Positions 55,460 through 64,000 of a stretch of DNA of 64,000 nucleotides are shown in pieces. Below the pieces are notes generated by a model. That model did not search any database and had not been told where the DNA came from. It worked only from the letters and a program-made list of their open reading frames with translations. Numbering within the stretch: the first letter of the stretch is position 1; every line of letters begins with the position of its first letter. Source of the stretch: Labyrinthula sp. Ha (Eukaryota; Sar; Bigyra; Labyrinthulida; Labyrinthulaceae); assembly GCA_015227615.1 (NCBI GenBank), contig JAALGZ010000001.1, positions 1,488,001-1,552,000 of the forward strand. The letters run 5' to 3'. The translations under genes and the position numbers were made by a program.

Positions 55460-58400
55460 AGTTAACGTAGAACCGATCCAGGAACTTACTAAACATATTC
55501 TTGCCACATAACTTTGTCATAATATCTGACCAGTTCTCACTTGTCTGCACATACTGTAACTCTGCTTTCATAGCAAGCACTTCCTGCGCAACATATTTAT
55601 ATCTAGTGTCAAGATGTTTCAATCTTCCTGTAGCAATTTCACCTTTACATAATCTCAGAGCAGGCTGGTTGTCAATTAAAATGACTGTCCTAAAATCCAC
55701 TTTTAATTCCTTTAACAAATTATAGCTGACCCTAAAATCCTTGATTGAGCAACTGATTCCCACATATTCTGCTTCTGTTGATGAAGTAGTTACAATTGGT
55801 TCTGTCTTACTCCTATAAAATATAATATTTTCATTCAAAAGAATTATATTTCCAAACACACTCTTACGATTTTCACCATTGGCATAGGAACTGTCAGTCA
55901 GTAGATATAAAACATTTTCAGAATCTTTCAAAGCCTCGTATTTCAACTTCTTATTCTTCGTTTTAAATAAATACATCAGAGCACGCTTGGATTGTTCCAG
56001 ACAACATTGAGTCGGATTCTTCAACTTAGTGGATAACATGTGGATAGGAAAACTCATTTCTGGTCTTCCATAAACAGTAATATAATTCAGCAAGCCCACA
56101 ATCTGTTGATACTCTTTTTCGGCATACAGTTTATTCGTGTCATCGGCAATAAGATCTTTATTCATCGGCGTTTCTAATTTATTCTTAGGAACCTCTAGTC
56201 TATGCTGCTCAAAACCATTTACAATATGGTTATATAAGTTCACGTAACATGTTTTGTTCCTTCCTTTAGATAAACACAGTCCCACATAAGTTTCAGCAAC
56301 TGGATTAAAGGTCAACTTGAAACGTTCCGACATCATGTTCTCAAATGCATCGACTTCTTTTTCTTCCCCACTATACAATAGATCATCGACATAAACCAAA
56401 ACAATAATTCTCTTTTTCCTTCCCTCATTTGTGAACAAGCATTTGTCACTTGGTAATGGCCTTAATCCAGCTGAAATCAGAGCTTCTGATATTGTTTTGT
56501 GCCAAATCTTCGGTGCATTTCTAAGTCCATATATTGAAGTGCAGCTTTTCCAAACATACTTGTTTCCTTCTCTCTTGGGATGACCTTTTGGTAACTCAAT
56601 GAATATTGGTTTTTCTAATGTGCCATAAATAAAAGCCCCGGTTATGTCCAACTGACGTAACCAGGTGTTAAATCGTAAAGCAATACATAAGAAAATACGT
56701 ATTGTTGCCACTGGTGCGACTGGAGCATAATATTCAGGAACTTTTCTTCTGGTATTTTCTCCATATTTATTGTCGTTAGCACATAGACGGACCTTTGCGA
56801 GAATTTCGTTGTTCATGTTCCGTTTAACTTTGAACAATTCGACCAGTTTAATTACCCGAGTTCGCGAATCTGGACGTGGTACAACTGCAAATGTACCGGT
56901 AGTCTCTAAAGATTCAATTTCTTTAGTATAAGCGGCATACCAGGCTTCCGAATCTTTTCTACCGTTAATTTGCCCAAAATTTCTCGGAGGAATTGTAGAT
57001 AAATCGATATTTGCAGATAATGAAGAATTTAAAACATGAACCTTCATGTGATGTCTCTGGCCACTGATAATGTTCTCCTGTGATATATCGAAGCTTCCTA
57101 AGGTATTATTAGATGTTTTGAACATTTTTGAGGCTTCAGCGTCTTCAGATGAAGGTGTAGCGGACTCACTTTCCTTCCCTTATTCCTTAGAATGGTCATC
57201 GTCAGAAAGTTCAGCTGCTTCTTCGATGTTTTCTTGTATTTGAAGAATATTTTTTGTAATATGTTGGACCACTTTTTCTATCTTTGAAGTATTTGAAGTT
57301 GATGAATATCTAGAAGTTTGATGAATGAACTTTTCATATGCTGAGTTAATGGTTCCCACTTCGTCCAACTTGGTTGTTCTTACGCGCACTATCTTCCCAT
57401 TTTTACAGTTTATACATATGTTCGCTTTGGATTCATTGTCTTGACCAAGATATATAATAGGTATTGTGGTTTGAAACTTTCTCTTTTTAGATAGAAGTGC
57501 ATGGCCTCTTGCTCTAAATAACTTCAACTCTTCAAGCTGAGGATCTTTATTGAATACAAGTTTATACGAAGACGTGCCGTTTTTTCTAGTAATGGAGTTG
57601 ATAATATTGCAGCTATGGTTTGCACAGTAGCACCAATATTTTTCTGAGATATTTGCTTGGATCAAGAAAGCTCTCATCATTTCTAGAAGTGTGCGGTTCT
57701 GACGTTCTATTTTTCCTTTTTCTGAAGGAAAATATTCATTTGAATATTCTTTTATTATATTTTTCTTGAGACAATATTCATTCAACTTTGTAAACTCGGT
57801 ACCTCTGTCACTGAAGATATGTTTAACAGGTTTATTATGAAGTTTTCTTACACGCTTAATAAACTTCTTCACTAATCCAGATATATTTGATTTATTTTTG
57901 ACAATGATAGGTGTAAGATAACCAGAGTAATTACAAACAATGAGACAGATATATTTGAAGTTGTTGATGGATGAAGGAAGTTTTCCAATCGTATCAAGAT
58001 GAATCTTTTCCCAAGGGTAAGTTGCTTTCCAGAGTTTAGAGGTGTCGTAATTCACCGTTTTACCTTTGTTTTTCTGGACTAACTTTCCTGCTGAACATCC
58101 AATACAGTACGACTGTGTCATTGGTTTGAACCCAGTGGACAGTATGTATTTGTCGTTGATATGACCAAGTCTATAGTGCATAAGGTCCGTAGCTGAAATA
58201 TTCAACTGAAGTATTCCAATATTATTTTCCGGATTATTTGTTCCATGCAGAAAGAAATGTCCATTTTGTCTCTCAAAGGTTGATACAGTGTAGCCGTTTT
58301 TTGTAAGTGTGCTCTTTTGTTGATCTTTGTGAATAGCGTAACCATCGTCAATTAACATTGACTCACTAATGATGGTTTGCTTTTCTTTTAGCATTGGAAC

Positions 58401-58634
58401 ATAAACTACATCCTTTAGTTGTAGAAGCGTATTATTGGGTAGAAGAATATAGATGTTCCCTTTCACTGTGTCGAACTTTACCTCTTCTAATACTCCAGAC
58501 AAAGATACTTGAGCTTCAGGGGATGTATTACGCAAAAGATGTTTATCACCAGTAACATGACGTGTCGCTCCAGAGTCCAACAGAGCTTTTAATACATTGA
58601 TTCTTGAATCTGCAGTTGCATGTTTGGTTCTCAA
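55458..58634 (-). pseudogene. copia pol: protease, integrase, reverse transcriptase, RNase H (one in-frame TAA)
   Basis: The frame runs from about 58634 to the stop at 55458-55460 with a single internal TAA at 57180-57182; the same frame resumes on both sides, so it is one pol ORF with a nonsense codon. Order of domains: protease ALLDSGATRHVTGD; GAG-pre-integrase HYRLGH...CIGC; integrase D-D-E residues in HLDTIG, FSDRGTEF and KGKIERQNRT; RT with RQLDITGAFIYG and VLVYVDDLLYSG; RNase H with LTDSSYANG, TTSSTEAEYV and LIDNQPALRL. The stop lies in the acidic linker between integrase and RT, a region that tolerates change. The upstream end has no ATG and is not in the gag frame, so pol was made as a gag-pol fusion by frameshift or the junction is damaged. 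Confidence 0.9.
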
Positions 58635-58799
58635 CTGTATTCTTTTTAATATTTATTTTCATTTTTAGGATATTGAAGTTCAAGTGGAATGGAGTTGTTT
58701 CATCTTCATCATCAGATGGAGTGAAAGATGGTTCGAGGTTTGACTCTTCGATATCATTGTGGTCACATGTATCTTCGTCATCTTCCTCTTGAAGAATGT

Positions 58800-60004
58800 T
58801 TATTTTATTGACACGGATGACTTGGACAGAACAGGTTTTCCATTTACGATCATTGCTTCCTCACTTCCAGCAAGCATATTCTTCATTTGGACAAGAGTTG
58901 AGTTTGTGTCCAAATCATCCACACTTCATGCAGCGTTTCTTTGGTTGGAAAGTTTTTGATCTCGTTACTTCTGTCTTGTTGATGCTTATCTGTTTTGTTT
59001 TTTATAACGTTTGTTCTGGACATCGCAAACTCATATTGGCTGCTACTTTCAGAAAGTATGATATGGTGTCATTCAGTGTCTCTGTATTGCAAATTGTTTT
59101 ATGAAGATGAAATTTATTATTTGGAAGGTTGAGCATGAAAGCTTCTATAATCTCTCTGCTGTCAGTTCCTCCATGTAGTCTAAACTCTGCAAATCTTTTT
59201 CTGAATATATTAATATAGGAGTTCAAGTCTCTATATTGAATTTTCTGGAGTCGTCGTTTTGCAGAGAGTTTTAGAGTTTGCTTGTCCTTCTCATAATGAA
59301 ACCTGATTGCATTATAACCTTGGAATAAAGATTCAGCATTGCCCACACAATGTACCAGCTCTACAGTCATGGTCATCGTAAGTATGTGTTTAATAGCACT
59401 GACATCACTTGCATATTGGAGTTTGGCATCATAGAAATGTTCTTCATCTTCATAGCAGGCCACTACATCATCGTCGATTTTTTATACATGTGCTTTCATG
59501 GGTATCTTGAACAAATCAAAAGGCGTTTCATTGGAAATTTATTGTGTAGTGTTGAACTGCTGCAATATTGAATGGATTGGAACCTTTAGCTTTTCGAATC
59601 ATCTCCTTGGCCACTTCTGAATGTTTCGGCTCTTTCACTACTAGTTGGGGAGGATGTACATGGTAATTGATATACATAGATAAGTGTTTCTTTCCAAGAT
59701 AAGCTAGAAGCGATGCCTGCCAGTCTCTGAAGATAACTCGTTGGGCTCCAAGTTTAGGCAACTGATTAGCCTGCTTTTCATAGTTCATGGTTCTCCTTTT
59801 TATTGTCTTTTGTCTTTTATTTTTGTCTTTTGGTTTATTTGGTACTCGTTTTATTTCGTAGGGTACCTGGGAGTACAACTTTGGAACATAGCTCGCGTAT
59901 CTGTCATCAACAATTGCCATACTCGAAACGCAAACATTACCGAAGTCGTCTGACAACCGTGGTAATATCGCACAAACAATACCAAAAGAGAAATACACCA
60001 ACAT
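58800..60004 (-). pseudogene. copia gag with zinc knuckle (frameshifted, three in-frame stops)
   Basis: Gag starts within the frame 60004-59528 (likely at the ATG of MNYEKQANQLPKLGAQ near 59790), with LLAYLGKKHLSMYI as the capsid-like start. It shifts frame near 59528-59463, and continues in the frame 59463-59002 (FRKRFAEFRLHGG, SREIIEAFMLNLPNNKF). Reading past the TAA at 59002-59004 in the same frame gives a basic linker and a CCHC zinc knuckle (CMKCG-x-FGHKLNSC) whose variable position is a TGA (58915-58917). A second TGA follows at 58861-58863. Knuckle spacing C-x2-C-x4-H-x4-C is conserved. The stops are scattered and of two kinds, so decay rather than recoding is the simpler view. Confidence 0.78.
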
Positions 60005-60169
60005 GTTTATTTACTTATCTCTTGGAATATTTTCTTTAAATAAATATGATATCGGTCAAAGAAGTTATTTAGTATATGAGTGATTTGTGGATAAAAATTC
60101 TTCTCTCGAGTTATTGTCCCTTACTTCCAGACACTCTTAGAACCTGATTTATCTCGATGTTGGATCGTC

Positions 60170-60195
60170 AGTTGGAAGCTTTTAGGCTCTTAACC
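60170..60195 (-). promoter_or_regulatory. copia primer-binding site complementary to the 5' half of a tRNA-Lys(CUU)
   Basis: Directly after the 5' LTR the sense strand reads GGTTAAGAGCC. Its complement on the plus strand, ending at 60195, is TTTTAGGCTCTTAACC. This contains the seven-base anticodon loop CTCTTAA of tRNA-Lys(CUU) with stem bases on both sides, preceded by CAGTTGGAAGC, which resembles a tRNA D arm. A primer ending at about position 40 of the tRNA would fit. Drosophila copia is known to use an internally cleaved initiator tRNA-Met in the same way. The tRNA-Lys identity is inferred; no tRNA-Lys gene is in the window. Confidence 0.6.
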
Positions 60196-60347
60196 TATTG
60201 AAGCAAGTTGTTTTATATTGTATTCACTTAATAATTAATTATGGTGATACCCACCTTAATAAAACCAAACTAACTCCTATGGTACTACTTTAACTACCTT
60301 CACTTTTAGTACTTTACTCTCAACACAACACTCAACATACAACAACA
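60196..60347 (-). repeat. copia 5' LTR (152 bp)
   Basis: It carries the same ends as the 3' LTR, with C at the three differing sites. It is bordered on the right by the GCAAC duplication at 60348-60352. It must contain the element's promoter; no motif is certain. Confidence 0.95.
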
Positions 60348-60363
60348 GCAACTTAAGGCAAAC

Positions 60364-63300
60364 TCAAACTGAGGGCTTATCAAAGTAATTCTTATAGTGC
60401 TTTACAATATGGGTGAAATGATTAAATTGAGTTGTTGCAGATCTTGCAGCCTCATTAATCAAGCTTCTGAAATGCTGGTCTGCTTCGGAACTATTTAACT
60501 CTGGACATAACTTTCGATCCAACCATCTTAGATCACTTTGCTTCTCCAACTCTGGGATCCTACTAGAAAGCATCAAATAAAATAGCATAATTAAACTCTT
60601 GGTGTTTTTTGGATCTCTCAGGACTCTAAATGCACTCAAACATGTTTCTTCAAATGGCTCCATGCACTTATTGGCATTAATTACTTGAAGCATAGGTCCA
60701 GTCAGAACAAAGGGTGCTTTTTCTCTCTTGACTCCAAACTTCTTTTTAAAATTACCCAAGAAGTGTCCAAAATCAATATGAAACAATTTTAAATCACTAG
60801 TCATCATTATATTATCATTGTGCCGATCACCAATTCCTAAGACATAGGTAAGAACACAATATCCAGCGCATGAGGTTATAAAATTCTCTCGGATTAGGTC
60901 AGCAGTATTTCTTTCCGCACGAGAACTAACATTCCACTCTCGTAAAAACTTTTCAGATCGAATAGCTTCCCAGGCACCTTTTATTGGTCCTAAGAACCCT
61001 CCTTTCTTAGTCTCTCCAACTTGTAATTTAGCCAAGGTCTTACTATTTTTAACCACCTCAATGAAACCGACATCTCGACTTACGGCTACAACTTTGTAAA
61101 TGGATAATTTTAGATCCAACTTATGTTGTCTCCAAAGAGAATCCATAACAGAAATTACTTGTAAAGTAAGCTGATCTTGTCGTAAATCATCACCAACTTT
61201 AAAAAGAACTTCCAAATTTTCACCATTCGGATCTGCATTTTGAAAGGTTAGTTTAAATGGCAACTTCTTACTACTCATCACACTAGATTCTTTCCATAAT
61301 ATCCCATTAAACCAAGTCATCTCAACTGCATCTGTTTTAACCCGGGAAGAAGAATTCTTCTTCTCAAAATTAATCGGCAAAGAAAATTTTGAAGGCCATT
61401 CAGACCTCTCCACTGACTTCTCAAGAGCTTTTTTTAACAGTTTTGTTTTCTCTGTCTTACCCTTTGCTCTTCCTTTATCAAAATTCTCCCGTAATTGAAG
61501 ATGAATTCTTTTCAGCAACTTCAAAATTCGATCTTGATTATTTATTTCTAACCTATTTGGTAAATTTTGATAAATCAACTGACGATAGAATTTGTATCTT
61601 TTGCTCATTGGATTACTTTCATGAGTATTGTCTAGCTCAGCAGTTAGAGCCCAATACACTTGAACTCCAATTAACCTACAATTCTGAATACTTCGACAAA
61701 TCAATAAACACGCGAGTGGGTTATCTATAAAAACTTCATACTTTAACGCCTGGATCAGTTGAATAATAAAAGAGGATAATTCTTTATCTGGTAATCCATG
61801 AAAAGCCTGTACTGCAAGAGCTCTTACCTTTGGGTCGCTAAATCCAGGTCCAATCAGTTGTACTGCTGAGAGATGATCAACTTTCTCCCATTCAGTTAGG
61901 TGAGCGTACATAGTCATAATTTTCTGCCTAGTTGGATCCCCAGTGAAAGTACTCTCCACATACCTACTCAACATCATAACATCATTTTTAATCATCTGGA
62001 CAACATTCGCTTGTTGAAGAACATAACTATCTTGTTTCTCTAACTTAGTTAATGGCAGCATGGACCGAATTCTGCGCACTTCATCTTTAAACAACTCCTT
62101 CCTTGGCTGCTTCTTCTTTTGATTACGAGTATCAAGATCTTTTATCAAAATGCTATGCTGCCTTTTTTTATATTTAGCATAATCATCGTTATCTGTATAA
62201 ATCAACTTATGCTTTCTTGCTTCCAAGTTGAATGGATGAAGAATTTTAACTTCTATAACACCAACTACTCGGGTATTCCCGTACGTTTGGGAATTAAACC
62301 ATAAGTCCTTCTCGAGTTCTTCAGGAAGCAGTTCGAGACTGTTTGGATACAAGCACAACTTTCGAGAAACCGATTCCGATACTCTCAAAACCTGTTCGAA
62401 ATTAAATAAATTAAAAGCAGTCCATCCAACAGGTAATCTCCCTAATTTCTCGCTGGTTGCAAACACTTGAAAAACTAAAATTGCAGTTCTTGGGAGATGT
62501 TTGATATCGATCGGTACGGTAACCAGGTTTTCCAATGCTCCATCTCGGGAATCGGCAATATTCACATTTCCCGAGGTTGTCAGCTTCAGTCGTGCTACAT
62601 TCGATACCGGTTCATTATACCCGAGTTTCTCGGAACCGTGATATACCGAAACATCTACTTCAACAATAGTTTCTTCCTTATTAAACTCGAATTGTTGAGA
62701 ACCCTCATTTTTTTTTACACTTCCATAATATCGATCAACCTGTACTTTTAATGGAATACTCTCAGAAACATCTGTAATTGGTTTCAGTTCTTCATACTTG
62801 TGAGAAAACATCTTACTTGTGATTATAGAGGACATTTGACTACTAACTGCGTTTAAAATTTGCTCATCAAGTTCATTAAAGCCACTTCCACCACCTTTGT
62901 TCATAACTCTGATAACTCCAATAACATTTTCATTCAATCGAATTGGTGCACATAAAACATTTCTAATTTTATATTTGGTTTCTGTGAAAATCTTTGTATC
63001 AAAATATCTTCCTGAAACTTTTAATACATTTCTATCTGCCGCTTGAACTCCATTTAAAGAGACTGTTAATCCAGTATCAACTACAAATGTGTGTATATTA
63101 TTTTTTTTTCGTGGTGAGTTATCGAAAAAATCATTTTCAAGTGGTAGTGTTTTTCCTTTCTCATCAAGTTTGTCTCCTACAAAACATACCAAATTTTGTT
63201 CTCTTTTTGTATCCATAATTTTATACATACTCGCAAATTCACAATCAAATATTTCATACAAAGAAAAAATCTGTCTTGATAGCAAATCATCAAAATTCAT

Positions 63301-64000
63301 AAGTGGAGTGTATGCTAAACAAAGTCTCATTAATGCTTTTGCAACTGCTTTTCCTCTTGTTGAATAAAACTCACCTTTTTTACCATCTGAAGCCGTAAAA
63401 CTAAAAATTTGAACAAAGGAATCAACATAATTTTGTAAACTATACGCTTCAACCTTTTCTTCGTCTGTAAATTTATATGTTGATAAATTATTATATCTTT
63501 CACCAACTTTTAAAGTACGTGTTTTATCAACTATTGCATGTGGAACTGAAAGAACATGAACAACACTTGCAGCTACATAACTTGCACTTGATTCATATAT
63601 TATTTTAAAACTATTTGATTTTTCTCCATTTTTTACATATTCTAAGCCAATAGTTTCTTGAGATATTAAATTCTCTGCACGAAAACTAAATTGATTTGGA
63701 TTAATTCCATCTGATGTTTTCTTTAGACCTTCTTTATCCATTGGAATTACTTGTACGACACCAACTAAAATTACATATAAATAAGAAATTATTTCATTAG
63801 GAGCAATTAAGACTTGACCTTTTTTAAAGCTTTGTATTTTAGAGTTTTTTCTTATAAGAGCTAAATCTTCATCACTTATATCAGCAAAAACATCAAGAGA
63901 ACGTAAATTTCTTCTAACTATTTGTTTCATTTCGTCAATAGATTTAAACCCCATATTATTTTGCTCTAAATTTTCTTCAAGATTATAACTTGAAGTTAAA
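60364..64000 (-). CDS. class I-like phosphoinositide 3-kinase with N-terminal cNMP-binding-like and GAF domains (5' end off window)
   Basis: The frame is open from the window edge to a TGA at 60364-60366; 1196 residues follow the ATG at 63952-63954, but 15 further in-frame codons before it run to the edge, so the true start may lie outside. Domains by residue from that ATG: a cyclic-nucleotide-binding-type fold at about 15-150 (FKKGQVLIAPNEIISYLYVI, GVVQVIP); a GAF domain at about 200-380 (IRNVLCAPIRLNENVIGVIR, FNELDEQIL); PI3K-type C2 at about 400-575; helical PIK domain at about 685-800; kinase at about 895-1196 with VGDDLRQDQL, catalytic GDRHNDNIM and HIDFGHFLG. The activation loop FKKKFGVKREKAPF has two basic clusters, like class I enzymes that use PI(4,5)P2. 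The ligand-contact Glu/Arg of the cNMP pocket is not evident. No Ras-binding domain was seen. Confidence 0.9.
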   Translation of the reverse strand, partial: LTSSYNLEENLEQNNMGFKSIDEMKQIVRRNLRSLDVFADISDEDLALIRKNSKIQSFKKGQVLIAPNEIISYLYVILVGVVQVIPMDKEGLKKTSDGINPNQFSFRAENLISQETIGLEYVKNGEKSNSFKIIYESSASYVAASVVHVLSVPHAIVDKTRTLKVGERYNNLSTYKFTDEEKVEAYSLQNYVDSFVQIFSFTASDGKKGEFYSTRGKAVAKALMRLCLAYTPLMNFDDLLSRQIFSLYEIFDCEFASMYKIMDTKREQNLVCFVGDKLDEKGKTLPLENDFFDNSPRKKNNIHTFVVDTGLTVSLNGVQAADRNVLKVSGRYFDTKIFTETKYKIRNVLCAPIRLNENVIGVIRVMNKGGGSGFNELDEQILNAVSSQMSSIITSKMFSHKYEELKPITDVSESIPLKVQVDRYYGSVKKNEGSQQFEFNKEETIVEVDVSVYHGSEKLGYNEPVSNVARLKLTTSGNVNIADSRDGALENLVTVPIDIKHLPRTAILVFQVFATSEKLGRLPVGWTAFNLFNFEQVLRVSESVSRKLCLYPNSLELLPEELEKDLWFNSQTYGNTRVVGVIEVKILHPFNLEARKHKLIYTDNDDYAKYKKRQHSILIKDLDTRNQKKKQPRKELFKDEVRRIRSMLPLTKLEKQDSYVLQQANVVQMIKNDVMMLSRYVESTFTGDPTRQKIMTMYAHLTEWEKVDHLSAVQLIGPGFSDPKVRALAVQAFHGLPDKELSSFIIQLIQALKYEVFIDNPLACLLICRSIQNCRLIGVQVYWALTAELDNTHESNPMSKRYKFYRQLIYQNLPNRLEINNQDRILKLLKRIHLQLRENFDKGRAKGKTEKTKLLKKALEKSVERSEWPSKFSLPINFEKKNSSSRVKTDAVEMTWFNGILWKESSVMSSKKLPFKLTFQNADPNGENLEVLFKVGDDLRQDQLTLQVISVMDSLWRQHKLDLKLSIYKVVAVSRDVGFIEVVKNSKTLAKLQVGETKKGGFLGPIKGAWEAIRSEKFLREWNVSSRAERNTADLIRENFITSCAGYCVLTYVLGIGDRHNDNIMMTSDLKLFHIDFGHFLGNFKKKFGVKREKAPFVLTGPMLQVINANKCMEPFEETCLSAFRVLRDPKNTKSLIMLFYLMLSSRIPELEKQSDLRWLDRKLCPELNSSEADQHFRSLINEAARSATTQFNHFTHIVKHYKNYFDKPSV

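Larger units (their letters stand above)
55294..60352 (-). mobile_element. Ty1/copia LTR retrotransposon, recent but coding-damaged
   Basis: A 5049-bp element (55299-60347) with 152-bp LTRs, flanked by the 5-bp target duplication GCAAC (55294-55298 and 60348-60352). It is transcribed from the minus strand: 5' LTR at 60196-60347, 3' LTR at 55299-55450. The LTRs differ at three positions of 152, all C/T transitions, so insertion was fairly recent. In the sense strand the LTR begins TGTTG and ends CAATA. Order of domains is gag, protease, integrase, RT, RNase H, which defines copia. Gag carries a frameshift and three in-frame stops, and pol has one, so this copy cannot make its proteins intact. 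It ends 11 bp from the stop codon of the PI3K gene. Confidence 0.95.

Noticed and set aside
58861-59004. TGA/TAA recoding in copia gag
   Set aside because: In-frame stops within a zinc knuckle suggested reassigned codons, but nuclear genes in the window end in TAA, TAG and TGA and none needs an internal stop to be read through. Decay is simpler.
59350-60039. Plus-strand ORFs within the copia element and opposite the PI3K gene (61389-63367)
   Set aside because: They are antisense shadows of gag/pol and of the PI3K frame with no features of their own.
60163-60195. A tRNA-Lys gene fragment inserted next to the LTR
   Set aside because: Only the D-arm-to-anticodon part is recognisable, no acceptor or T arm exists, and it abuts the LTR exactly where a primer-binding site belongs.
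1-64000. CRISPR arrays, rRNA genes and tandem repeat arrays
   Set aside because: None seen. The setting is eukaryotic nuclear DNA and no regular repeat-spacer pattern or rRNA-like block appears.

Overview
The window looks like a nuclear genome fragment of a protist that I cannot place. The DNA is AT-rich, a eukaryotic-type tRNA-Gln is present, and protein-coding genes are either intronless or carry extremely short GT-AG introns. Seven introns can be read with confidence and all are 28-32 nt long (28, 28, 28, 29, 29, 29, 32); none is a multiple of three. Protein families (class I-like PI3K, CAMK-type kinase, RING E3, kelch, RIIa flagellar domain, FAM184-like coiled coil, Ty1/copia retroelement) are eukaryotic, and the RIIa and FAM184-like genes suggest a cell with a cilium or flagellum. 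The standard genetic code fits: TAA, TAG and TGA all end convincing genes.

Layout. 0.3-1.7 kb: a possible gene remnant and a PlsC-type acyltransferase (-). 1.7-8.1 kb: gene-poor, with a foldback hairpin, a possible gypsy integrase remnant and a 1.05-kb hAT-like element. 8.1-15.5 kb: six-kelch protein (+), a DUF924-TilS fusion (-), and a type II membrane LRR protein with one frame break (+). 19.2-25.8 kb: tRNA-Gln(UUG), an LRR/coiled-coil/PH protein (+), a FAM184-like coiled-coil protein (+), and a convergent Pro-rich protein with two similar helical units (-). 25.8-34.5 kb: no supportable gene. 34.5-36.3 kb: an orphan 7TM protein and a small secreted Cys-rich protein. 39.0-43.0 kb: a GMC oxidoreductase (+) tail-to-tail with a membrane-anchored SUMT (-), flanked by decayed coding sequence. 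45.1-49.5 kb: compact cluster of RIIa protein (-), CANT1-type apyrase (+), RING-membrane protein (-) and a five-exon CAMK-type kinase (+). 49.5-55.3 kb: a 234-bp hAT MITE, a decayed gene and a decayed copia element (+). 55.3-60.3 kb: a nearly full-length Ty1/copia element (-), with 152-bp LTRs, a GCAAC target duplication and several stop codons. 60.4-64 kb: a PI3K with N-terminal cyclic-nucleotide-binding-like and GAF domains (-), running off the right edge.

The most distinctive items are the cNMP-GAF-PI3K architecture, which suggests direct small-ligand control of PIP3 synthesis; the tightly size-limited introns; the DUF924-TilS fusion; and the copia primer-binding site, which matches the anticodon arm of a tRNA-Lys(CUU) rather than a tRNA 3' end. 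Gene-poor intervals are not blank: several contain stretches of protein-like translation broken by stops and frameshifts, so this looks like a genome with active gene decay and transposon turnover between dense gene islands.
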